Source of the DNA: an uncultured Prevotellaceae bacterium
Lineage (GTDB): Bacteria; Bacteroidota; Bacteroidia; Bacteroidales; Bacteroidaceae
Direction of reading: 5' to 3'
Length of the DNA: 15,708 bases
Assembly (NCBI GenBank): GCA_937877625.1
Contig: CALFJG010000080.1
Location: 1-15,708 of the forward strand
Shown: positions 1 through 6,106 of the stretch, in pieces
Numbering within the stretch: position 1 is the first letter of the stretch
How the letters are laid out: every line of letters begins with the position of its first letter
Program-made: the position numbers and the translations under genes
Notes under the pieces: generated by a model
What the model saw: only the letters and a program-made list of their open reading frames with translations
What the model was told of the DNA's origin: nothing
Database searches by the model: none

Positions 1-187
1 AGTATGATTCGAGTGTAGAGGTGAGTAGCGACTTGCCAAAGCGCCGTGGACGACTAAGGAAAACGAAAGTGCTATAATGTGCCAGCTTCCAAACAAGGTC
101 TGTCTTATCTACATACAAATACTTTTCTCTTATAATTCTTGAGAACGTCTGTATGCCGACGGGATATTTACGGTTGTTTGTCGCCAT
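1..187 (-). CDS. AAA-ATPase-like protein (DUF1703/PD-(D/E)XK-associated family), N-terminal part only
   Basis: The reverse complement has an ATG at 187 opening a frame that stays open to the left edge (62 codons, partial). The peptide contains YPVGIQTFSRIIREKYLYVD, then K-T-D-L, then FLSRPRRFGKSLLTSTLESY. This is the characteristic start of the very common Bacteroidetes 'AAA-ATPase-like' proteins: a PIGIQ-F-IR-YVDKT segment followed by an unusual P-loop, SRPRRFGKS (about residues 46-54). Full members are usually 500-600 residues and carry a C-terminal PD-(D/E)XK nuclease-like domain, which would lie outside this window. Their cellular role is not established; mobile-element or defence-related roles have been guessed. 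The start is 38 bp beyond the wzc stop on the same strand, so read-through from wzc is possible. Family call strong, function unknown. Confidence 0.82.
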   Translation of the reverse strand, partial: MATNNRKYPVGIQTFSRIIREKYLYVDKTDLVWKLAHYSTFVFLSRPRRFGKSLLTSTLESY

Positions 188-225
188 AGTTGCTTTGTTC
201 AGGTCTTAAGCAAGAACGAACGTTC

Positions 226-2703
226 CTATTTCTTCCCGTGCAGTTTATCCCAGAATTTGCGTAGTTTGGAGCGGTGTTTGCGATGATGGCGATGTTGGTT
301 AAGGGTTTGGTCATCATCTTCTCCATATCCGTAGCCGTACCCGTACCCATACCCATACCCGTATCCGTATCCGTATCCGTATCCATACCCGTAGTTTCCG
401 TATCCGTAGCGTGAGGTTTCGGCGGAGCAGTCGTTAAGAATGATGCAGAGGCCGGGGTATTTTCCCATTTGGTGTGTACGCTCCAACTCAGGCAGGAAGC
501 GTCTGTCTATTTTGCCTATGCGCATCACGTAGAGTGTAACATCGGCCACACGTCCTACCAGCGTGCTATCGGCAAGTACTTGGCTCGGCACGTTGTCAAT
601 AATAATGATGTCGTATGCTTCCTTGAGTTCGGCGATGAGTTTTTCTAAGCGGTTGCTTGTAAGCAACTCTGATGGGTTTGGCGGCTTGGGTCCAGCGAAG
701 ATACAATCTACGTTGTGGAAGAAGCTATCTTGTTCTACGATGTCGACGATATTGTTGTCTATGCCGCTGAGGTAGGTACTTGTGCCGTGTGCGGCGTGTT
801 TGCCGAGGAGTTTCGACTGTGTGCGTTTGCGCAGGTCGGTGTCAACAAGCACCACACGCTTCCCCGTGATGGCCATCGCGACGCATAGGTTGCGCGAGAT
901 GAAACTTTTTCCCTCGTTGGGTATTGTTGAGGTGAGCATATATACCTTCGCGTCTTTCTTAAGGAATTCAAGATTTGTGCGCAGTATGCGAAACGACTCG
1001 GTGATTTGGCTGTGTTTTTTCTCGTCAAAGACAATGATGTTGCTTTGGTCTTTCTTGTTGAGCGAGGGAATTTCAGCGACGAGAGGAATTGTTGTTCCTT
1101 CTTCTATGTCGCGCCTTCCGCGCACACCGTTGTACCATAAGAAGCGCAGAACTTGAAATCCCACAGGCAGCAGTATGCCGAGTATGAGTGCTATGCCGAA
1201 GATCATACGATTGTTTGGCGAGATAGGTGCGTTGCTGCCGTAGGGTGATTCTACAACGCGGAGGTTTGCTTCGGTGACGGCCATCTGCAGGGCGTTTTCT
1301 TCGCGTTTGTTGAGTAGGTAGTTGTATAGGTTTTCTTTGATGGCTTGTTGGCGTGCTATGCTGAGTGCCATCTTCTGTTTCTGCGGCATAGCGGCTATTT
1401 CGCTCTCGGCATCAACGATTTCGGCACGTGCCCTGTCTAATCGTGTCTGTTCGGAAGCGATGTAGTTGTCCATTGACTGTAGCAGTGCTTTGCGCATTGA
1501 TGCGAGGTTGCCATTGATGCGGTCAAGGTCGGTGTTGTCGCGGTGTCGTCCGCCGCTGTTGATTTTTATGCGGTCGCGTTCGAGCATCAGTTCGTTGTAG
1601 GCCTGTATCTGTGATTGTATCGCTGCGTCGCCCAGACCGCTTACGGCGGGAATGAGTTGGTCGTGTTTTGAGGCATCGCCGAGATAGCCGCGCACGTCTT
1701 GTGCCACTGCGATTTGTGCCTCCAGTTCTAAGGTTTTTTGCTTTGCGTTTCCGCTTTGTGTGACGTATTGTTGTCCGGCACTGTTTATGTCGAGCATACC
1801 GTTGCGCTGTCGGAAGTCGGCGAGTTCACCTTCCACGCTGCCGAGTTCGTCGCCGATGATTTGAATACGTTGGCTAATGAAGCGTTCGGTATTTACAGCC
1901 ACTTTATTTTTATCCTCTATGATGCTCTCGGCGTATTCGTTGAGCAGCGTGGAGAGTATGCTGTCGGCACGTTCTATGATGGGGTCGGTGCAGGTGATGC
2001 GTATAAGTCGGGTGTCTTCAGCTGCGAGTTGGCTACTTATTTCGCCCTGGTACATTCCGGCAGCTCCTTGCAACGTGTGGCGGGTCACGATTACTGTGGC
2101 ACCGATACAGTGGTTCATCTGTGGCTTGGCTATTACGGTGAGTGTACCTACGGGTGTGTTGACGCGTGTGTTGAAGTTATAGCGTTTAGCGGGTGTTTCT
2201 TTGTCGGCGAGTGGGGATATCTCGTATTGCGATGCCGATACGATTTTTATTTCGAAGCGTGTGCCTGTTTTTGTTTTTGATGCGAACTGCACGTCAATGG
2301 GGCACGAGGAGTTATAGACAGGGTGGTCGCGGAAGAGGCCTTTCATTGAGTAACTCACGTCAAGGCCGAGCTGTTCCACTACGCCACGCATAAGTTGGTT
2401 GGTGCGTATGAGGAAAATCTCGTTCTCCACGCCGCTTCCGCTAAGACCGCCTTGTATGAGCATATCGCCCATCACGTCGTTGCGTGAGCGCGAGCGGCTC
2501 TCCTCTTTTATGAGCATCACGGCAGAGTGGCTGTACTGCGGTGTTAGGGTGGCGATATAGGCGCGTGCTATGGCCAAGCAGACAACGACACTGAGGATTA
2601 TCCATATCCAGTTGCAGAAGAGTAGTGCTACAAGGTCTTTTAACGTTATTCCGCCTTTATCTTTCGCTTTCGACGCGGCTTCCGTTTCTACGATGTATTC
2701 CAT
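226..2703 (-). CDS. wzc: Wzc-type polysaccharide co-polymerase / BY-family tyrosine autokinase
   Basis: Inner-membrane protein of 825 residues that controls chain length and export of capsule or exopolysaccharide and autophosphorylates on C-terminal tyrosines. Seen in order: a short cytoplasmic start, a transmembrane helix (about 27-48), a Wzz-like periplasmic domain, a long alpha-helical/coiled-coil segment (about 265-465), a proline-containing stretch PYGSNAPISPNN (487-498), a second transmembrane helix (about 500-522), and a cytoplasmic kinase domain. The kinase has Walker A (STIPNEGKS, 592-600), Walker A' (VVLVDTDLR, 617-625) and Walker B (IIIIDNVPS, 699-707). The tail reads R-YGYG-N-(YG)12-EDDD (766-798), then a basic end rich in H, R and K. 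Length fits fused Wzc proteins. It lies 122 bp after wza on the same strand, so the two are probably co-transcribed and work as the Wza-Wzc export pair. No Wzb phosphatase or glycosyltransferase gene is visible. Confidence 0.95.
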   Translation of the reverse strand: MEYIVETEAASKAKDKGGITLKDLVALLFCNWIWIILSVVVCLAIARAYIATLTPQYSHSAVMLIKEESRSRSRNDVMGDMLIQGGLSGSGVENEIFLIRTNQLMRGVVEQLGLDVSYSMKGLFRDHPVYNSSCPIDVQFASKTKTGTRFEIKIVSASQYEISPLADKETPAKRYNFNTRVNTPVGTLTVIAKPQMNHCIGATVIVTRHTLQGAAGMYQGEISSQLAAEDTRLIRITCTDPIIERADSILSTLLNEYAESIIEDKNKVAVNTERFISQRIQIIGDELGSVEGELADFRQRNGMLDINSAGQQYVTQSGNAKQKTLELEAQIAVAQDVRGYLGDASKHDQLIPAVSGLGDAAIQSQIQAYNELMLERDRIKINSGGRHRDNTDLDRINGNLASMRKALLQSMDNYIASEQTRLDRARAEIVDAESEIAAMPQKQKMALSIARQQAIKENLYNYLLNKREENALQMAVTEANLRVVESPYGSNAPISPNNRMIFGIALILGILLPVGFQVLRFLWYNGVRGRRDIEEGTTIPLVAEIPSLNKKDQSNIIVFDEKKHSQITESFRILRTNLEFLKKDAKVYMLTSTIPNEGKSFISRNLCVAMAITGKRVVLVDTDLRKRTQSKLLGKHAAHGTSTYLSGIDNNIVDIVEQDSFFHNVDCIFAGPKPPNPSELLTSNRLEKLIAELKEAYDIIIIDNVPSQVLADSTLVGRVADVTLYVMRIGKIDRRFLPELERTHQMGKYPGLCIILNDCSAETSRYGYGNYGYGYGYGYGYGYGYGYGYGYGYGEDDDQTLNQHRHHRKHRSKLRKFWDKLHGKK
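322..408 (-). repeat. Hexanucleotide repeat encoding the YG-rich Wzc tail
   Basis: A 6 bp repeat encodes 14 Tyr-Gly pairs interrupted once by Asn (residues 766-794 of Wzc). The centre, 361-384, is four perfect copies of GTATCC on the plus strand; flanking copies differ only at synonymous third positions (TAT/TAC; GGA/GGG/GGC). Because the unit is two codons, gain or loss of copies keeps the reading frame and changes only the number of phosphorylatable tyrosines. Confidence 0.9.
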
Positions 2704-2729
2704 ACAGTTGTTTGTGTGAAGTCTATGGC

Positions 2730-2752
2730 ATGCTTCGGACAGGCCGAGGCAT
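2730..2752 (-). other. Hairpin in the wza-wzc intergenic gap
   Basis: ATGCTTCGG (2730-2738) pairs with CCGAGGCAT (2744-2752), nine pairs with one G-U and a 5 nt loop. It sits 26 bp upstream of the wzc start codon, within the presumed wza-wzc transcript. No U-run follows on either strand, so it is not an intrinsic terminator. It could be an mRNA processing or stabilising hairpin, or set relative expression of the two genes. Function is a guess. Confidence 0.4.
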
Positions 2753-2825
2753 ATTGAATGTTGAGATTTATTAATTTTTGTAGCGTTGCCTCATAGCAAC
2801 ACTGGGCAGTTCGTTGTTGTTTGTC

Positions 2826-3605
2826 TTACTTGGTGAAAACGAGGATGAGAGCGAGTACTCCCGAGACGACACCTACGACGGAACTAATGGCTCCGATGGT
2901 GGATAATGTGCTACTACCTTGCACGCGTACGGAGTTGTTGGGCTTGACGTAAACGACATCATTTTGCTGGAGGTAGTATGCGGGCGAATTAAACACGTCG
3001 TCGCTCTGTGTGAGGTCAACGTAATATGCTGAGCGTACGCCGCCGTTCTCTCTTACCACGAGGATGCTATCGCGCCGTGCCGTGGCGGGCAGGTCGCCGG
3101 CGCGGCTAAGTGCTTCAAGGAGTGTTAGGCGTTGCCCGTCGGCTTCTACCACGCCGGGACTCTTCACCTCGCCCATCACGCTGACGCGGAAATTGGCCAG
3201 TGTAACATTGACTGTGGGTTCTTCCATATCGCCGAGTTCCACAATACGTGCGGCAATCATTTTTTCTACCTCGCGGGTGGTTTTCCCTACTACGTTGAAG
3301 ATGCCCACCAGCGGCACATTGATAGTACCATCGTCGGCCACTACGAAACCGCTGCTCTGGTTGCTGCTGTTGTTCGTGCTTCCGAGTTGTGCCACGTTCT
3401 TATAGTGGTCTGTTTGTTCCTGATTGTAGCCCGAGAGGTTGATGTATAGCCTGTCGCTGGGTTTGATGCGTACGATATAGTTCTCGGTGATGCGTTGCGG
3501 CCGGTTCACCAGGTCTTCAGCACCTTGGAGGTAAATGATTTTCTTTGTGGGTACGCACGAAGCGAGGCAAAGGGCGGCGAAGAGTGCCGCGACAATACGT
3601 TTCAT
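2826..3605 (-). CDS. wza: Outer-membrane polysaccharide export lipoprotein, Wza family
   Basis: A 259-residue lipoprotein predicted to form the periplasmic/outer-membrane export channel for capsular or exopolysaccharide. It starts with a type II signal peptide, MKRIVAALFAALCLASC, with lipobox LASC and lipidated Cys17. The polysaccharide-export domain follows (about 42-130), including IKPSDRLYI and GTINVPLVGIFNVVGKT, then an SLBB domain (about 131-195) with VMGEVKSPGVVEADG. It is shorter than E. coli Wza (about 380 residues) and ends in a hydrophobic, glycine/valine-rich helix (about 236-257), a common layout in Bacteroidetes homologues. The ATG at 3605 is well placed for the signal peptide. 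The gene precedes wzc on the same strand and has a leader of roughly 290 nt that appears highly structured. Confidence 0.93.
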   Translation of the reverse strand: MKRIVAALFAALCLASCVPTKKIIYLQGAEDLVNRPQRITENYIVRIKPSDRLYINLSGYNQEQTDHYKNVAQLGSTNNSSNQSSGFVVADDGTINVPLVGIFNVVGKTTREVEKMIAARIVELGDMEEPTVNVTLANFRVSVMGEVKSPGVVEADGQRLTLLEALSRAGDLPATARRDSILVVRENGGVRSAYYVDLTQSDDVFNSPAYYLQQNDVVYVKPNNSVRVQGSSTLSTIGAISSVVGVVSGVLALILVFTK

Positions 3606-3723
3606 AATGTGGGATGAATGAGAAAATAAGGCTGCTAATGTGTGGCAGCGGTTTGAAATACGTAGGATAAGAATGCTGGAAGCAGAGGAATGTGTGGGAC
3701 GCTCGGTTGTGTTGATGATGATT

Positions 3724-3770
3724 AAAAAACAACGTGCAGGCTATGCTAAACTATCTGTGCCAGAGCCGTT
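3724..3770 (-). terminator. Candidate conditional terminator in the wza leader
   Basis: In the minus-strand RNA, the complement of 3764-3770 (AACGGCT) can pair in part with the complement of 3731-3742 (four pairs AGCC/GGCT plus three pairs GTT/AAC around a 5 nt bulge), followed at once by a run of six U (plus-strand A-run 3724-3729). The stem is weak. Its upstream arm overlaps the 3' arm of the outer stem of the leader hairpin, so the two could exclude each other as in attenuators. Offered as a hypothesis only. Confidence 0.22.
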
Positions 3771-3851
3771 TGCCCATACGTTTTCCTCCCCGTCATAGGT
3801 TTGACGGGTGAAAGAGGGGTGGTTCGTATGGTTGATGGCTTCAGCGCAAAC
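3768..3851 (-). promoter_or_regulatory. Long structured 5' leader element of wza
   Basis: Nested complementary segments form one extended hairpin: GTTTGC (3768-3773) with GCAAAC (3846-3851); CCATACG (3774-3780) with CGTATGG (3825-3831); CCTC (3785-3788) with GAGG (3814-3817); CCCGTCA (3789-3795) with TGACGGG (3802-3808) around a 6 nt loop. That gives 24 pairs in total. CCCC at 3788-3791 can alternatively pair with GGGG at 3816-3819, so two conformations are possible. The region lies between the putative -7 box and the wza start codon and has no good open frame. I do not recognise a known riboswitch class. Bacteroides capsule operons are known to be controlled in their leaders by UpxY-type antiterminators, which gives a precedent but no proof. 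Confidence 0.5.
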
Positions 3852-3905
3852 CCGCAATAGGGATTGTTCCCGCAGTGTCTTGTTCCGTATCCGCTTTCAA
3901 CGCGG

Positions 3906-3913
3906 CAAAAATA
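3906..3913 (-). promoter_or_regulatory. Putative Bacteroidetes -7 box for wza-wzc
   Basis: The plus strand reads CAAAAATA, so the minus strand reads TATTTTTG, matching the Bacteroidetes -7 consensus TAnnTTTG. A clear -33 TTTG at the usual 19-21 bp distance is not visible. If used, transcription would begin near 3899 and give a leader of about 290 nt before wza. Confidence 0.4.
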
Positions 3914-4248
3914 CCATTTTTTTGTTATTTGTACTTGCGCGTGCGTTATTATTTTTTTGTTGAGGCTTGTAGATGAGCTTTCTTCTGATTGAATATCTCC
4001 TTTGACTTATAATTAGCGTCAGATTTCAGGAGGTAGAAATTTTGTCCTCCCTATGGCGGAAACTGCTTCCTGATACAGCATTGATAAAGTAGGTCTTTTT
4101 TTAATATGTCTGACTTATTATAATACAACAAGTCCAATCATTTTGAGTGAAATGCCCAGTGTGGTTTTTCGTGTTCGGATGCAGGAAAACAAGATGGCGT
4201 GTTCAATATCGGTATATTCTCATCGCCTATCTTCTCGAAGCCTAAGGA
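3914..4248. other. Non-coding AT-rich stretch upstream of wza
   Basis: I see no convincing gene. One small inverted repeat, GGAGG and CCTCC around a 12 nt loop, lies near 4029-4050. It forms the proximal part of the roughly 1 kb gap between spt and wza. Confidence 0.5.
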
Positions 4249-4453
4249 TTTTTTCAAGGGTCTTTGAATTTTTTCCGGACGGCTTGAAATTTTTTTCCGG
4301 ACGGCTTGAATTTTTTTTTCGGGCGGCTTGAAATTTTTTTTCAAGGCACTCGAAATTTTTTTCAAGTGCTTTGAAATTTTTTTCAAGTGCTTTGAAATTT
4401 TTTTCCGGACGGCTTGAAATTTTTTTTCGTGCGCTCCGAAAAAAAATTCAAGG
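4249..4453. repeat. Phased A/T-tract minisatellite, about nine units of 20-22 bp
   Basis: About nine tandem units, each a run of six to nine T followed by a variable core ending in TTGAA(A). Two core types occur: CCGGACGGCTTGAAA and CAAGTGCTTTGAAA. The GAA of successive units lies at 4266, 4286, 4308, 4330, 4352, 4373, 4394, 4416 and 4438, giving spacings of 20, 22, 22, 22, 21, 21, 22 and 22 bp. Neighbouring TTGAAA and TTTCAA form short palindromes across each T-tract. The spacing is close to two helical turns, which predicts intrinsic curvature. Unit lengths are not multiples of three, so a reading frame crossing the array on the minus strand (KKISKHL-like translation) is best read as a by-product of stop-free A-rich DNA. 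Confidence 0.88.
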
Positions 4454-4496
4454 TACATAAGCTACTCCTCTGCTACTTAGAAACCGTTTGCTATGT

Positions 4497-4545
4497 AAAA
4501 AAAATGAACCCCGAAAGTTAGACATAAAACTTTCGGGGTTCATTT
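4497..4545 (-). terminator. Rho-independent terminator of spt
   Basis: A perfect 18 bp inverted repeat: AAATGAACCCCGAAAGTT (4502-4519) and its complement at 4528-4545, loop of 8 nt. On the minus strand it is followed by eight consecutive T (plus-strand A-run 4497-4504). It begins 68 bp after the spt stop codon. Confidence 0.92.
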
Positions 4546-4613
4546 CAGACTTACCCTCTTTCTTAGAAGAAATTCTTTATGTTTTTGTTTTTACTAAGAA
4601 CGGGAGAAGTAGT

Positions 4614-5801
4614 TCAGAGTACGCCGAGTTGCTTAAAAACTTTGGTAAGTTTTGCTACGGCAGTGTCCACTTGTTTCTCTGTATGTGTGGCCATCAGTGC
4701 TACGCGAACGAGTGTATCTTGTGGTGCGCAGGCGGGTGGTATTACGGGGTTGATAAATACGCCTTCGTCAAATGCCATTTTTGTAGCGTAGAACGTTTTT
4801 TCCATATCTCGCACATAGAGCGGGATGATGGGGCTTTCTGTTTCGCCTATCTCAAATCCGGCATCTTTGAAACGGTTTAGGGCGTAGCGTGTCACCTCCC
4901 AGAGTCGTTCGATACGCTCGGGCTCTTGTTGAATAATGTGAAGAGCCTCCATGGCACTTGCCGTGGCGGCAGGGGTGTCGCTTGCGGAGAAGATATAGGT
5001 GCGGGCGTTGTGGCGCAGGTAGTTTATCGTGATGTTGTCGGCAGCGATAAAACCGCCGATGCTGGCCAGCGACTTGCTGAATGTTCCCATAATGAGATCC
5101 ACATCGTCGGTAAGTCCGAAATGGTCGCACACGCCGCGTCCCTGTCGGCCAAAGACACCGATGCCGTGTGCCTCGTCAACCATTATTGCGACGTTTTTGT
5201 ACTTGTGTTTCAAGGCTACGATTTCGGGCAACTTAGCCAGGTCGCCCTCCATAGAGAATACGCCGTCCACTACGATGAGTTTGATAACGTCTTCGGGCAG
5301 GCGCTGTAGTTTCTGCTCCAGATCGGCCATATCGTTGTGCTTGTACTTGAGCGACTGGCTGAAACTGAGGCGTCGTCCATCGACAATAGAGGCGTGGTCG
5401 CGGTCGTCGCACAAGATATAATCGTTTTTCCCCGTGAGACAAGGTATTACCCCGGCATTTACGCTGAATCCTGTGCTGAAACATAGGGCTTCGGCCTTGC
5501 CAACAAACTCGGCGAGTTCTTTTTCTAACTTTACGTGGAGGTCGAGTGTGCCATTGAGAAAACGACTGCCCGCACAGCCCGAGCCGTATTTTTTTAGAGC
5601 CTCTATGCCCGCGTTGATGACGCGCTCATCGCCCGTTAGTCCTGTGTAGGCATTTGAGCCAAACATCAGAACCTTGTGGCCGCCCATCTCAACCTCTGTT
5701 CCCTGTTTGCCGTCAATCTCGCGGAAGTAGGGATAAACGTCCAATGCTTTAACGCGCTGGGGAAGGTCGTATTTGCTAAGCCTTTCTTGGAGTAAATTCA
5801 T
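4614..5801 (-). CDS. spt: Serine palmitoyltransferase, first enzyme of sphingolipid synthesis
   Basis: A 395-residue PLP-dependent enzyme of the alpha-oxoamine synthase family, predicted to condense L-serine with a fatty acyl-CoA to 3-ketosphinganine in the cytoplasm. Visible motifs: GSGCAGSRFLNGT (73-85), the cofactor-stacking histidine in DRDHASIVDG (His136), the PLP-contacting VDEAHGIG (Asp209, His212), and the Schiff-base lysine in GTFSKSLASIGGF (Lys243). Length equals typical Bacteroidetes Spt (about 395). The main alternatives are 2-amino-3-ketobutyrate CoA ligase and 8-amino-7-oxononanoate synthase. I prefer Spt because of the N-terminal DVYPYFREI and GHKVLMFGSNAYTGLT segments as I remember them from Bacteroides and Porphyromonas enzymes, and because a lipid kinase lies divergently next door. 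It is monocistronic, ending at the strong terminator at 4497-4545. Confidence 0.88.
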   Translation of the reverse strand: MNLLQERLSKYDLPQRVKALDVYPYFREIDGKQGTEVEMGGHKVLMFGSNAYTGLTGDERVINAGIEALKKYGSGCAGSRFLNGTLDLHVKLEKELAEFVGKAEALCFSTGFSVNAGVIPCLTGKNDYILCDDRDHASIVDGRRLSFSQSLKYKHNDMADLEQKLQRLPEDVIKLIVVDGVFSMEGDLAKLPEIVALKHKYKNVAIMVDEAHGIGVFGRQGRGVCDHFGLTDDVDLIMGTFSKSLASIGGFIAADNITINYLRHNARTYIFSASDTPAATASAMEALHIIQQEPERIERLWEVTRYALNRFKDAGFEIGETESPIIPLYVRDMEKTFYATKMAFDEGVFINPVIPPACAPQDTLVRVALMATHTEKQVDTAVAKLTKVFKQLGVL

Positions 5802-6106
5802 CGCTAATCACTTTGATTTCGTGTAGCCTGCGATATTTCTTTGTCGCAAAAAACAACTTCTTGAAGCGTTGTTGTCTTCAAAAAGTGCTGCAAAAGTAAG
5901 TAAAGAAATTATTTACATATTCTTTTGCGCTTAGAAAATTGCACAAAAATGCTTTTTCTGGGCAACGGATTTAAAACTCTGCTTGCTAATTCTCTATATT
6001 TGACATCTACAACGGCGTTTAATATGGCCGTTTTCGGGTTAGCGACATAGAAAACCGCCATTTTCTTTGTGCGTTTTTGTACGTTTGCCGTACTTTTGCT
6101 GCCGAA
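5802..6106. promoter_or_regulatory. Divergent spt / lipid-kinase intergenic region
   Basis: A 305 bp gap driving transcription both ways. Toward spt, CAAAAGTA at 5891-5898 reads TACTTTTG on the minus strand (TAnnTTTG). The resulting leader of about 80 nt holds two small overlapping inverted repeats (AACAAC/GTTGTT, 5852-5873; TTGAAG/CTTCAA, 5861-5881). Toward the kinase, see 6066-6098. No gene is convincing between these sites. Confidence 0.5.
6066..6098 (+). promoter_or_regulatory. Putative Bacteroidetes promoter for the lipid kinase gene
   Basis: TTTG at 6066-6069 is followed after 21 bp by TACTTTTG at 6091-6098, matching the TTTG-N19-21-TAnnTTTG consensus. A second -7 match, TACGTTTG, lies at 6080-6087. 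Either site would start transcription at or after about 6090, which argues against the upstream TTG at 6077 as start codon. Confidence 0.55.

Noticed and set aside
3..77. Plus-strand basic peptide ending at 77
   Set aside because: The opposite strand carries a clear AAA-ATPase-like start over the same bases.
168..386. Minus-strand frame reading as DTDTDTGMGMG repeats
   Set aside because: It is the hexanucleotide repeat of wzc read out of frame.
4249..4453. Minisatellite considered as a CRISPR array
   Set aside because: Units are contiguous with no unique spacers, and no cas genes are present.
4138..4458. Minus-strand frame of 106 codons with KKISKHL-like repeats
   Set aside because: It is a translation of the A/T-tract minisatellite. 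Unit spacings of 20, 21 and 22 bp do not keep a codon period, and the tract lacks stops only because A-runs encode lysine. The non-repeat end shows no domain.
6077..6106. Upstream TTG start extending the lipid kinase by 10 residues
   Set aside because: The codons overlap both candidate -7 boxes; the ATG at 6107 gives the usual family N-terminus.
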